Both the position numbers and the translations under genes were made by a program. Shown here piece by piece: positions 32,832-41,249 of a stretch of DNA of 57,745 nucleotides; the first letter of the stretch is position 1; every line of letters starts with the position of its first letter. The stretch covers positions 1 through 57,745 of the forward strand of contig JANOVV010000111.1 of assembly GCA_031417555.1 (NCBI GenBank). Reading direction: 5' to 3'. The notes below the pieces were generated by a model. The model was not told the origin of the DNA. It did not search any database and saw only the letters and a program-made list of their open reading frames with translations. Source of the stretch: JADKIH01 sp031417555. GTDB taxonomy: Bacteria > Bacteroidota > Bacteroidia > AKYH767-A > 2013-40CM-41-45.

Positions 32832-33323
32832 ATGCCAACATTTGATATAATAAGTAAGATAGATATTCAAAAACTGGATAATGCTATCAATGCAGCTGTA
32901 AAAGAGCTGGCTACGAGATACGATTTCAATAATTCAAAATCGACTATTGAACTGGATAAAAAAACTATGATGATTCATGTGCTTACCGAAAACGACATGC
33001 GTATGAAAAGCATTGAAGGAATGATAATCGGCCGGATGATTAAACAAGGTCTGGATCCACAGTCGCTCGATTCCGGAAAAGAATTATATGCATCGGGTAA
33101 TATGGTGAAGAAAGATATTAAAGTAAAACAGGGTATTGATAAAGAGACTGCGAAAAAACTTGTTAAATTAATAAAAGATACAGGTATGAAAGTTCAGCCA
33201 TCTATCATGGATGAACAAGTCCGTGTTTCGGGGAAAAAAATTGATAACCTCCAGGAACTAATAAGCATTCTAGAAAAAGAACAAGTTGGGATTCCTTTGC
33301 AATTTGAAAATTTCAGAGGCTGA
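32832..33323 (+). CDS. yajQ: YajQ-family nucleotide-binding protein
   Basis: A 163-aa protein with the complete UPF0234/DUF520 layout: MPTFDIISKIDIQKLDNAIN at the start, ATRYDFNNSKSTIELD, VLTENDMRMKSIEGMI, SGNMVKKDIKVKQGIDKETA, and KVQPSIMDEQVRVSGKKIDN at the end. Members bind nucleotides, and in Xanthomonas a homologue binds cyclic di-GMP; the role in Bacteroidota is open. The open frame extends upstream, but the family's invariant MP(S/T)FD start is at 32832. Confidence 0.92.
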   Translation: MPTFDIISKIDIQKLDNAINAAVKELATRYDFNNSKSTIELDKKTMMIHVLTENDMRMKSIEGMIIGRMIKQGLDPQSLDSGKELYASGNMVKKDIKVKQGIDKETAKKLVKLIKDTGMKVQPSIMDEQVRVSGKKIDNLQELISILEKEQVGIPLQFENFRG

Positions 33324-33327
33324 GAAT

Positions 33328-33368
33328 TTCTTTGCGAAACTTTGCGAAATGTGGCGCCTTTGCGTTTT
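33328..33368. repeat. TTTGCG-type intergenic repeat
   Basis: CTTTGCGAAACTTTGCGAAA followed by TGTGGCGCCTTTGCG. It is a short-period repeat of the same style as TTTGTGCC(T)CTTTGTGAA at 48250-48298. The rest of 33369-33569 shows no gene. Confidence 0.4.
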
Positions 33369-33569
33369 AATTACCTGGGATTTAAACGCAACACTAAAAA
33401 CGTTTCACGACGATGCGCGAAGAAAAAATGACTACGTTATAAACTATTTTACATATTCTTAATTAAAACAAAAAGTTCAAAACCAATAAAACATTATCAA
33501 TGACAAATTATTGATCTCCTTTTCGCTGAAAATAATTTTGACTTTCTTTGAGGCAAACGTTTCCACTCA

Positions 33570-34232
33570 TTATTTCCGCGTTGCTGGAAACAAAGAGGCA
33601 AAAACCAAATCTTCCAAAAACCCGATTACTTTCCAATCATCTTTTATTTTTCCAAAATCAGTTAACGAAGGAAGGTTTTTCATAAAAAAATTTTGATAAT
33701 GCGCCACCTCAATTATTGTACTTGAAAGGGAACGCGGATATTTATATTTCGGATTACATTCCAGAATAATTACGGCAATCGCGCCACAAAGGTCTTTGTA
33801 AGGTTTAAATATTCGTTGTTTATTGTCTTCGGTTACATGCCTTGTCAGATATGCCTTTGCTCCCTCCATTCTCACAATTTCGTGTAACAACAGTTCATCA
33901 ACATGCTTAGTTTGCACATCATCTTTAACATCAGTGGCAAGTATCTGAATTATTTTTTTAAGTTTTAGTTCAGGTGACTTTAAATTATTGGTATGTACCA
34001 TAACTTTATACTCAAGCCAGCTCCAATACCAGGAAACAATGTAAACAAGCAATCGGTGCTTGTTTTCAAAGTAGCGATAAATGCCTGCCTCGGTAGTTCC
34101 GATCTTTAAAGCAAGTTTTTTAAAAGTGAAGGATTCAAATCCTGCCTTATGAATGAGAAAAATGCTGTTCAGTATAATTTCTCTCCCAAGTTCTGTTTCT
34201 TCCGGGTTACGGAGGAAGAGTTTTTCGTTCAT
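33570..34232 (-). CDS. TetR-family transcriptional regulator
   Basis: 220 aa from the ATG at 34230-34232 (an upstream ATG at 34256 would add eight residues). The N-terminal helix-turn-helix is LGREIILNSIFLIHKAGFES followed by FTFKKLALKIGTTEAGIYRY and FENKHRLLVYIV (about 12-65). The C-terminal ligand/dimer domain carries no family-defining motif. It is divergently transcribed from the carbonic-anhydrase operon, with about 148 bases between. The spacer contains an imperfect inverted repeat and a duplicated TATTACTATCTTTG block, so it most likely controls that operon and itself. Confidence 0.88.
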   Translation of the reverse strand: MNEKLFLRNPEETELGREIILNSIFLIHKAGFESFTFKKLALKIGTTEAGIYRYFENKHRLLVYIVSWYWSWLEYKVMVHTNNLKSPELKLKKIIQILATDVKDDVQTKHVDELLLHEIVRMEGAKAYLTRHVTEDNKQRIFKPYKDLCGAIAVIILECNPKYKYPRSLSSTIIEVAHYQNFFMKNLPSLTDFGKIKDDWKVIGFLEDLVFASLFPATRK

Positions 34233-34295
34233 TTTAATTTGTAATGATAATTCCATACGAATTGTGATTTTGTTGTGAAATTTAAACCGCCGTAA

Positions 34296-34354
34296 AAGTA
34301 AATATTATTTATTTAATAGTATTACTATCTTTGTAAATATTATTACTATCTTTG
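34296..34354 (+). promoter_or_regulatory. TetR operator candidate and duplicated promoter of the carbonic-anhydrase operon
   Basis: TATTACTATCTTTG occurs twice, at 34320-34333 and 34341-34354, exactly 21 bases apart (two helical turns). Each copy contains a TAnnTTTG -7 element (TATCTTTG). An imperfect inverted repeat AGTAAATATTA ... TAATAGTATTACT (34296-34325) lies just upstream and is a plausible TetR operator. Confidence 0.6.
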
Positions 34355-34380
34355 CTGCAAACTTAATAAAATAACCTAAA

Positions 34381-35076
34381 ATGAAAAAAATAAAAATCAC
34401 TACAGTTGCGCTTGGAATAAGCTTACTCATTGCTTCTTGCGGACAAAAGAAAGCAGAAACTACTCAGTTGAATAATGCACCGGCTGCGCATGAACAAGCT
34501 GCCATTAACACTCCGGAAGATGCTCTTGCAGAACTCAAAAGCGGAAATCAGCGATTCATTGACGGCAAGTTGACAAACACCAATTACAAGGAACAGATTG
34601 AGCATACAAAGGAAGACCAGCATCCACACTCCTTAATACTTTCCTGCCTTGACTCACGCATTCCGCCTGAAATCATTTTTGACCAGGGAATCGGAAACAT
34701 TTTTGTTGCCCGTGTTGCAGGAAATGTAGAGGATTCGAATATTTTAGGTAGTATGGAATTTGCAACCAAAGTAAAAGGAACAAAACTTATTGTAGTAATG
34801 GGACACAACAAATGTGGTGCGGTTAAAGGCGCTGTTGATAATGCTGAATTAGGAAATCTTACTCAACTTGTAAATCAAATAAAACCGGCAATCACAGGCG
34901 ACAAATCTAATCGTGATTTAATGGTTGATGAAACAGCCAAACAGAATGTAAGAATGACGATTGCAGATATTCAAAAAGAAAGTCCTGTAATAAGTGAACT
35001 TGTTAAAGACGGAAGTGTAAAAATAGTTGCTGCTTTTTACGACATCAATTCCGGAAAAGTTAGTTTCATTAAATAA
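34381..35076 (+). CDS. Beta-carbonic anhydrase, periplasmic lipoprotein
   Basis: A 231-aa beta-class enzyme. The zinc ligands are Cys89 (LSCLDSRIPPE, with the Asp91-Arg93 dyad), His142 and Cys145 (GHNKCGAVKG). Unusually it starts with a lipoprotein signal, ALGISLLIASC, with the lipobox cysteine at residue 20 followed by GQKKAE, and a linker of ~30 residues. It interconverts CO2 and bicarbonate outside the cytoplasm, probably anchored in the periplasm. It is the first gene of a five-gene run and is preceded by a tandem promoter. Confidence 0.92.
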   Translation: MKKIKITTVALGISLLIASCGQKKAETTQLNNAPAAHEQAAINTPEDALAELKSGNQRFIDGKLTNTNYKEQIEHTKEDQHPHSLILSCLDSRIPPEIIFDQGIGNIFVARVAGNVEDSNILGSMEFATKVKGTKLIVVMGHNKCGAVKGAVDNAELGNLTQLVNQIKPAITGDKSNRDLMVDETAKQNVRMTIADIQKESPVISELVKDGSVKIVAAFYDINSGKVSFIK

Positions 35077-35079
35077 TAA

Positions 35080-36006
35080 ATGACAACTGAATATTATTTC
35101 TGGATTGCCTTTATCCTATTCATCATGTTGATGCTTGCCATTGACTTGGGAATTTTTCATCGGAAAACACATGCCGTATCGTTCAAAGAATCACTTGCAT
35201 GGACAGTGGTTTGGATTGGACTTGCCATGTTGTTCTGTGCAGTTGTTTATTTCTGGAAAGGTCCCGAAAAATCTATAGAGTTCCTCACTGGCTATATTAT
35301 TGAATTATCCCTTAGCGTAGATAATTTATTCGTTTTCATATTAATTTTCTCCTATTTCCATGTACCTCTCCAATACCAGCACAAGGTATTGTTTTGGGGA
35401 ATTTTGGGTGCACTCGTTATGAGAGTGATATTCATTTTCGCGGGTGTGGCTCTCATCAATAAATTTCACTGGATTATATATGTCTTTGGATCAATCATTA
35501 TTATTTCCGGAATTAAAATGCTTTCCCAGAAAGATACAAAAATAGAGCCCGATAAAAATCCCGTCATCCGGTTGGTAAAAAAAATGTTGCCTGTAACAAA
35601 CGAATATCACGGTGATAATTTTTTTGTAAAAATCCAAAATGGCATATTGGCTGCAACTCCGCTCTTCATTGTTTTGGTGTTTGTTGAAATAACCGACCTT
35701 ATTTTTGCCGTTGATTCCATTCCTGCTATACTTGCAATAACAACCGACACATTTATTGTTTTTACATCCAATGTATTTGCCATTCTCGGATTAAGGTCGC
35801 TCTATTTTGCACTTGCAGGAATGATAAACATGTTCCGTTTTCTGCACATCGGACTATCATTTATTTTAATATTCATCGGCTTAAAAATGGTATGCTCCAA
35901 TGTTTACAAAATACCAATTGAATATGCACTTGTTGCTGTCGTAAGCATTCTGCTAGCAAGCATTGCTGCATCATTAATATTTAAAAAGAAACATGCAACG
36001 CAATAA
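35080..36006 (+). CDS. TerC-family membrane protein
   Basis: A 308-aa polytopic protein with 8-9 membrane helices. The signature blocks are ELSLSVDNLFVFILIFSYF (near 70-88), DNFFVKIQNGILAATPLFIV, VEITDLIFAVDSIPAILAIT (near 205-225) and FTSNVFAILGLRSLYFAL. TerC/Alx proteins export Mn2+ and affect metal and pH homeostasis. Its ATG lies three bases after the stop of the carbonic anhydrase gene, so the two are tightly coupled. Confidence 0.92.
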   Translation: MTTEYYFWIAFILFIMLMLAIDLGIFHRKTHAVSFKESLAWTVVWIGLAMLFCAVVYFWKGPEKSIEFLTGYIIELSLSVDNLFVFILIFSYFHVPLQYQHKVLFWGILGALVMRVIFIFAGVALINKFHWIIYVFGSIIIISGIKMLSQKDTKIEPDKNPVIRLVKKMLPVTNEYHGDNFFVKIQNGILAATPLFIVLVFVEITDLIFAVDSIPAILAITTDTFIVFTSNVFAILGLRSLYFALAGMINMFRFLHIGLSFILIFIGLKMVCSNVYKIPIEYALVAVVSILLASIAASLIFKKKHATQ

Positions 36007-36063
36007 AAGAAACAAAAAGAGCTGGAAGAAACAAAATATCAACACATCAACTCAATTAAAAAC

Positions 36064-36705
36064 ATGGAAAACATAAAAGATTTTTTTGAAATACTTCTCG
36101 ATTCAGAAAAACTCATTGCATATGGAGGTTTAACTCTGCTACTGGCAATCATCTTTGCCGAAACAGGGTTGTTCTTCGGTTTTATTTTTCCCGGAGATGC
36201 CTTATTAATAACTGCAGGATTATTATGCAGCACTGAAAATTTTGATGTGAATATTTTCCTGTTGCTTACTAGTGTTTCAATCGTTGCCATTCTCGGAAAC
36301 ATTACCGGATACGCTACAGGAAAATATTTCGGTAAAAAAATATTTACAAAAAATGATTCCTTTTTTTTCAAAAAGAAACATCTCGAAATCACAAGAAACT
36401 ATTTTCATAAGTATGGAGGAGCAGCGTTAGTAGTCGGACGATTTTTACCTGTAGTAAGAACCTTTGCCCCTATTATGGCTGGCGTATCTGAAATAAGTTT
36501 CATAAAATTTAGTTTCTACAATGTTTTGGGTGCAGTAATTTGGGTTTGGTCCTTAATTCCTATAGGATTTCTTCTTGGCAGGCAGTTCCCTCTTTTAGTA
36601 AATGAAGTCGAATATATTTTCCTGTTTGTTGCAGTTGCAACCTCCATCGTTTTTCTAATAGGATACATTAAACAAAAAAGAAGAATGAAAACCGGAGAAA
36701 AATAA
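36064..36705 (+). CDS. DedA-family (VTT domain) membrane protein
   Basis: A 213-aa polytopic protein. It has LFFGFIFPGDALLITAGLLC (about 38-57), then GNITGYATGKYFGKKIF and GRFLPVVRTFAPIMAGVSEI (about 127-146), the conserved reentrant helix with Arg, Pro and Gly residues. DedA proteins flip undecaprenyl phosphate or other lipids and support proton-gradient and envelope stress tolerance. It is third in the operon, 57 bases after the TerC gene. Confidence 0.9.
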   Translation: MENIKDFFEILLDSEKLIAYGGLTLLLAIIFAETGLFFGFIFPGDALLITAGLLCSTENFDVNIFLLLTSVSIVAILGNITGYATGKYFGKKIFTKNDSFFFKKKHLEITRNYFHKYGGAALVVGRFLPVVRTFAPIMAGVSEISFIKFSFYNVLGAVIWVWSLIPIGFLLGRQFPLLVNEVEYIFLFVAVATSIVFLIGYIKQKRRMKTGEK

Positions 36706-36740
36706 ACAGTTTATAAATCCAAATATAAAACAAATAAATC

Positions 36741-37250
36741 ATGAGCAACAAAATAGAAAGAACATTTGAAAAAATCATTTTCGCAAGTCGGTGGCTGCAA
36801 GCACCGCTATATGCAGGGCTTATCTTGGGCGGTTTATTGTACACCTATAAATACGTCATTGAACTCATACACCTTTGCGTAAACATTAATGAAATTACAG
36901 AAACAGCTTTGATGCTTGGCATACTCACTTTGGTCGACATAACAATGGTAGCCAACCTTCTAATCATGGTTATAATCGGTGGTTACTCAACATTTGTAAG
37001 CCGTATAGATATTGACAAACACGAAGACAAACCCGAATGGTTACAAAAAATAGATGCCGGAACATTAAAAGTAAAATTAGCCGGTGCGCTTGTTGGCATT
37101 TCAGGTATTCATCTTCTGATAACATTCATAAATATTAAAAGCCACGAAACTGAACATGTAATGTGGCAGGTCATCATACATGTGGTGTTTCTTCTTTCAT
37201 CCGTTATGCTCGCATGGTCTGAGAGAATTTTACATCAGAAACATTCATAA
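36741..37250 (+). CDS. YqhA/UPF0114-family membrane protein
   Basis: 169 aa with four membrane helices. The pattern FEKIIFASRWLQAPLYAGLI at the N terminus, LVDITMVANLLIMVIIGGYS, then TFVSRIDIDKHEDKPEWLQK, and KLAGALVGISGIHLLITFIN matches the UPF0114 (YqhA) family. Its function is unknown. It is fourth in the operon, 35 bases after dedA. Confidence 0.9.
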   Translation: MSNKIERTFEKIIFASRWLQAPLYAGLILGGLLYTYKYVIELIHLCVNINEITETALMLGILTLVDITMVANLLIMVIIGGYSTFVSRIDIDKHEDKPEWLQKIDAGTLKVKLAGALVGISGIHLLITFINIKSHETEHVMWQVIIHVVFLLSSVMLAWSERILHQKHS

Positions 37251-37349
37251 AATAAATCAGAAACTTCTTTCCTTAAACTATCATCTTTCTTCCGTAAATC
37301 ATATTACTATACTTTCCCCTTAAATAAATAATCAACAATAAACAATTCT

Positions 37350-38183
37350 ATGGAAAAAATTCTCGTCACAACCGATTTCTCAACCAACTCAAAAGCAGGA
37401 ATGCGCTTTGCCATTCAATTAGCTTCCCAACATAAATTTGAGTTGACCTTTTTTCATTCTTATTATGTAATGAAACCCACATCCTGGAATGATGCAACAT
37501 TTGTAACCTATGAAAAAAAAGAAGCAGATAAAATTCAGAAAAAATTAAATCAATTTGTGGAATCAGTTTATAAAAGTATTGAAATAGATTCCAAAAATAA
37601 AAAGTGTGTAATATCAAGTTCGGTTTTTACCGATAGCAATATCAGTGAGTATGCATTTACAAATAAATTCAATTATATCTGTATCAGCACAAGAGGAGCC
37701 GGCAAACTGAAAAAAATAATCGGCACAAACACTTCCAGCCTCATCAACAATTCCACCGTTCCCGTACTTGCGGTGCCGAATAATTATCGCACAGGCAAAA
37801 TAGCAAGCATCCTTTACGCTTCTGATCTTGTTAATCTGGAAAGCGAATTAAAAAAAGTAATTGCCTTTGCGAAGCCATTAAAAGCGAAAGTAGAATTGCT
37901 TCATTTTAATTCTCCATTAGATTTAATTTCAGATTCAAAAATCATTGAAACTGCCGTTAAAAAATTCTCAAAACATAATGTTAAACTTCACCTTGAAAAT
38001 GTAAATCCTTTAAATACCCTTATTTCAAATATTGAATCTGCCCTTCAGAAATCAAAACCATCCATGCTCATAATGTTCACTCGGCAAAACAGAAGCTACT
38101 TTGAAAAAATATTTCTCTCAAGCAATTCTTCCGAATATTCTTTTAATGCAAAAGTGCCGTTGCTGGTCTTTAATAAAATCTAA
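37350..38183 (+). CDS. Universal stress protein (two Usp domains)
   Basis: A 277-aa tandem UspA protein. The first domain begins MEKILVTTDFSTNSKAGMRF and has the ATP-binding-like GTNTSSLINNSTVPVLAVP (about 127-145). The second begins KIASILYASDLVNLESEL and has a more degenerate end: SSNSSEYSFNAKVPLLVF. Tandem Usps are typical stress effectors. It is fifth and last in the operon, about 99 bases after the YqhA gene. 38184-38296 holds no feature. Confidence 0.88.
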   Translation: MEKILVTTDFSTNSKAGMRFAIQLASQHKFELTFFHSYYVMKPTSWNDATFVTYEKKEADKIQKKLNQFVESVYKSIEIDSKNKKCVISSSVFTDSNISEYAFTNKFNYICISTRGAGKLKKIIGTNTSSLINNSTVPVLAVPNNYRTGKIASILYASDLVNLESELKKVIAFAKPLKAKVELLHFNSPLDLISDSKIIETAVKKFSKHNVKLHLENVNPLNTLISNIESALQKSKPSMLIMFTRQNRSYFEKIFLSSNSSEYSFNAKVPLLVFNKI

Positions 38184-38296
38184 AACAACTAACAATGAAA
38201 TTGCTTTTTGATAAAAATAAAAAACTAATTGATAGCTCTTGTAATTTATTTTTGTGCTTATTTGAAAGTGAGTTCAAAAAATTCTTTTTTAATTTA

Positions 38297-40756
38297 TCAG
38301 CTTTTCCGAATAACAGCCCCCGCTTCTTTTTCGAAAGCAGACATTAGCTTGTCCATAATTTTAGTGATCTGTTGTTCAGTCAGCGTTTGCTGATCATCTT
38401 GAAGTATAAAACTTAAAGCATATGATTTTTTCCCCGCATCAATTTTATCTCCATCATAAATATCAAAAAGCCTGATTTCTTTTAATAATTTTTTCTCTGT
38501 CTTGTATGCAATATTTTCCAATTGAGAATAGCTTATCTCACTTCCAATAAGCATAGAAAGATCTCTCTTCACAGCAGGGAATTTTGAAATCTCCGAATAT
38601 CGAATAGGTTTTTTTAAAGCATATTTAACAATGTTATCCCACTTGAAATCGGCATGTAAAACATCTTCCTTCAAATCAAATTTTCTTAACGTTGCCTTTT
38701 CAATAATTCCGTATTGCACAAGGACGTCATCATTTTTTTTGGCAACGAGAGATAAAGAATAAACACCACCTTTCATTTCAGTTTCAAAAAAATCATTTAT
38801 ACCACAAAGTGAAAGAATATTATTGACAAATGATTTTAAGAAATAAAAATCGGCTTTCTCTTCTTTTATTTTCCAAGAAGATTCATTTCGATTCCCAGTT
38901 AACAATACAGATAAACGATAATCTTCGCCATACTTATTATTTTTTCGAAAGTATGTTTTTCCGAATTCAAATAAACGTAAATCACTTTGTTTTCTATTGC
39001 TGTTGTATTGAACAGTTTCGAGAGCATTAACAAGCAAATCCTGACGCAATACTGAGAGATCCTGGCTCAATGGATTAAGGATATTTATGATTTCTTGCGC
39101 ATTCCAACCGGGAAGAGAAGCATATTCACTTTTGGTGAGTGAATTTGTCATGATTTCATTAAAACCATTATTGGAAAGATAACCTGCGACTTTATTCTGC
39201 AATTGCTCTCTGTCGAAACCCGGATTAGGAGGCAGTGAAGCATTTATTTTTTCAGGCACAGGAATTCTATCATAACCATATATCCGCAATATTTCTTCAA
39301 TGACATCGGCCGGGCGGGTGACATCTATTTTGAAGAGAGGAACTTCCATTCGAAGCATGTTATTGTCTTCAGAAATTATTTTTATTCCAAGTGAATCTAG
39401 TATAGTGCGGACTACTTTTCTGTCAATTACTTCGCCGCTGAAACTGTCCAGAAAATTATAACCTAAATCGACTACTACAGGCTTTAACGGAGCCGGATAT
39501 GAATCACTGATTCCGGATGCTATTTCTCCGCCTGCAATTTCAACAATTAAAGAGGCGGCACGTTTAAGAGCATATATAGTTATTTCGGGATCAGTACCAC
39601 GTTCGAAACGAAAAGAAGCATCGGTTTTTAATCCGTGACGTTTACTTGTTTTGCGAATGAATGCCGGACTAAAACATGCACTTTCAATAAAAATATTTTT
39701 TGTCATTTCGCTAATGCCTGAGGTTAGTCCGCCATAAACGCCGGCAATACACATGGCGCGGCTTTCATCACAAATCATCAGATCACCGGTATGCATTGTT
39801 CGTTCGACATTATCAAGCGTTACGAATTTTTCATTTTCATTGGCAGATCGAACAATAATATTTCCACCTTTTATCTGATCTGCATCGAAAGCATGTAATG
39901 GCTGACCACATTCGTGAAGAACATAGTTAGTAATATCGACGATATTATTGATTGGATTAACTCCAATGGAGAGTAGTCTGTTTTTAAGCCAGGCAGGTGA
40001 TTCTCCCACTTTTGCATTGGCAATAGAGATACCCGAGTACCTGATGCAGGCTTCCGAATCTTTAATGGAAACCTTTATTTGAATTTTTTCGGGTTTAGTA
40101 TTTGGAAAAAATTCGTTTTTTATTTCAGGAATATTTAAAGAAAGTTTTTCGTCAATTTTTGTTTCGATTAATTTCTTTGTACGTACAACTGCCGCAAGAT
40201 CGCGGGCAACTCCTAAGTGTGAAGCAGCATCGGCACGATTGGGTGTTAATCCGATTTCAAATATGTGATCGCTTGTAATTTTGTAAAATTCTGAAACAGG
40301 CATGCCAATGACAGCATTTCCGGGGAGTACGATTATTCCTTCGTGCATTTTACCCAAACCAATTTCATCTTCTGCGCAAATCATTCCGTTGGAAGATTGT
40401 CCGCGTATTTTTGCCTGTTTAATTACAAATGGATCACCTTCTAAAGGAAATATTTTTGTTCCCGGTGTGGCTACGATTACTTTTTGTCCCGCAGCAACAT
40501 TGGGAGCTCCGCAAACGATTTGTAAAATTTCGCCGGTGCCGACACCAACGGTGGTAAGGCTGAGCTTATCGGCATCAGGATGTTTGATGCATGTTTTTAC
40601 TTCGCCGATTACAAGTCCTTGTAATCCACCTTTAACAGATTCAAATGATTCTATTCCTTCGACTTCCAATCCGGAGCCGGTAAGTAAAACAGAAGTTTCT
40701 TCCGGTGAAAAATTTACGGGAAGTAACTCTTTCAACCAGTTGTACGATATTTTCAT
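38297..40756 (-). CDS. pheT: Phenylalanyl-tRNA synthetase beta subunit
   Basis: An 819-aa protein from the ATG at 40754-40756 (the longer open frame starts at a TTG two codons earlier). It has the EMAP-like tRNA-binding domain (LVIGEVKTCIKHPDADKLSL, then QIVCGAPNVAAGQKVIVA). The B3/B4 editing domain is SIGVNPINNIVDITNYVLHE, then CGQPLHAFDADQI. A B5 domain and core follow (ADVIEEILRIYGYDRIPVPE), and the C-terminal anticodon-binding FDX-ACB domain is KFPAVKRDLSMLIGSEISYS, IRLFDIYDGD. It charges tRNA-Phe together with PheS, which is not in the window. Confidence 0.97.
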   Translation of the reverse strand: MKISYNWLKELLPVNFSPEETSVLLTGSGLEVEGIESFESVKGGLQGLVIGEVKTCIKHPDADKLSLTTVGVGTGEILQIVCGAPNVAAGQKVIVATPGTKIFPLEGDPFVIKQAKIRGQSSNGMICAEDEIGLGKMHEGIIVLPGNAVIGMPVSEFYKITSDHIFEIGLTPNRADAASHLGVARDLAAVVRTKKLIETKIDEKLSLNIPEIKNEFFPNTKPEKIQIKVSIKDSEACIRYSGISIANAKVGESPAWLKNRLLSIGVNPINNIVDITNYVLHECGQPLHAFDADQIKGGNIIVRSANENEKFVTLDNVERTMHTGDLMICDESRAMCIAGVYGGLTSGISEMTKNIFIESACFSPAFIRKTSKRHGLKTDASFRFERGTDPEITIYALKRAASLIVEIAGGEIASGISDSYPAPLKPVVVDLGYNFLDSFSGEVIDRKVVRTILDSLGIKIISEDNNMLRMEVPLFKIDVTRPADVIEEILRIYGYDRIPVPEKINASLPPNPGFDREQLQNKVAGYLSNNGFNEIMTNSLTKSEYASLPGWNAQEIINILNPLSQDLSVLRQDLLVNALETVQYNSNRKQSDLRLFEFGKTYFRKNNKYGEDYRLSVLLTGNRNESSWKIKEEKADFYFLKSFVNNILSLCGINDFFETEMKGGVYSLSLVAKKNDDVLVQYGIIEKATLRKFDLKEDVLHADFKWDNIVKYALKKPIRYSEISKFPAVKRDLSMLIGSEISYSQLENIAYKTEKKLLKEIRLFDIYDGDKIDAGKKSYALSFILQDDQQTLTEQQITKIMDKLMSAFEKEAGAVIRKS

Positions 40757-40826
40757 ATGCAAAATTGAAAGGCAAATATAGTAGTTTCTTCGGAGTAGTA
40801 TTGTATTTTGAAATTAACGTTTTGAT

Positions 40827-41009
40827 TTACCCCAGACTTTGCAGTTAAACCAAAATTGTGAATCAAATTATAAAAAATATTCTTTTATATTAAAATCAGG
40901 ATTTTGTATAAAAGCACCATCGAAAACATCCATGATAAGGACATGTCTGACTAATCATTCTAATCATGTTGGAATACTAAAAACATTCCAATTGCAAAAT
41001 CCCGGTTTA
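40827..41009. repeat. Dispersed ~182-base repeat, copy B
   Basis: Partner of 26301-26482, same orientation, in the pheT-recG spacer. Both copies share start CAGA(C)TTTG(G)CAGTTAAACC and end CAATTGCAAAATCCCGGTTTA. It is non-coding. Confidence 0.75.
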
Positions 41010-41082
41010 TGTTTGGAAGAAAAAAAAATTTGGGGCAAGTGATAAAAAAGCTAAGAATACAAGAAATTAATTAATAAAAACA

Positions 41083-41162
41083 GACTAATGTATCTAGCCC
41101 CGATTGTAGTGGAAATCGCTTTTGGGCGATTGAAACGGAAAGCGGGAAGAACGGTGATAGGT
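41083..41162 (+). ncRNA. Candidate structured RNA (Flavo-1-like motif)
   Basis: TAGCCCCGATTGTAGTGGAA, then ATCGCTTTTGGGCGATT, then GAAACGGAAAGCGGGAAGAA. It has a central hairpin AATCGC / GCGATT (41113-41131) and two flanking purine-rich asymmetric blocks (GTAGTGGAAATC, GAAACGGAAAGCGGGA). I recognise this AGCCC-GAT...AGYGGAAATC...GATTGAAACGGAAAGCGGG pattern as one found repeatedly between genes in Bacteroidota. I believe it is an Rfam-type conserved RNA, possibly Flavo-1, but cannot confirm the name. Its function is unknown. Confidence 0.45.
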
Positions 41163-41249
41163 AATTATTTTATTTGTGCTTCAACTAATTTAAAAATGTT
41201 TTTCAAAATTGATGCTAAAGTGAAAGTAATATGATATGATTTAATGGAA

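Noticed and set aside
34381..38183. Identity with the known transmissible stress-tolerance loci
   Set aside because: None of the hallmark genes (ClpK, sHsp20, YfdX, HdeD, KefB) is present, so the operon is described as a separate module.
40839..41042. 67-codon frame in the dispersed repeat
   Set aside because: The corresponding frame in the other copy (26.3 kb) contains a stop, so the repeat is not protein-coding.
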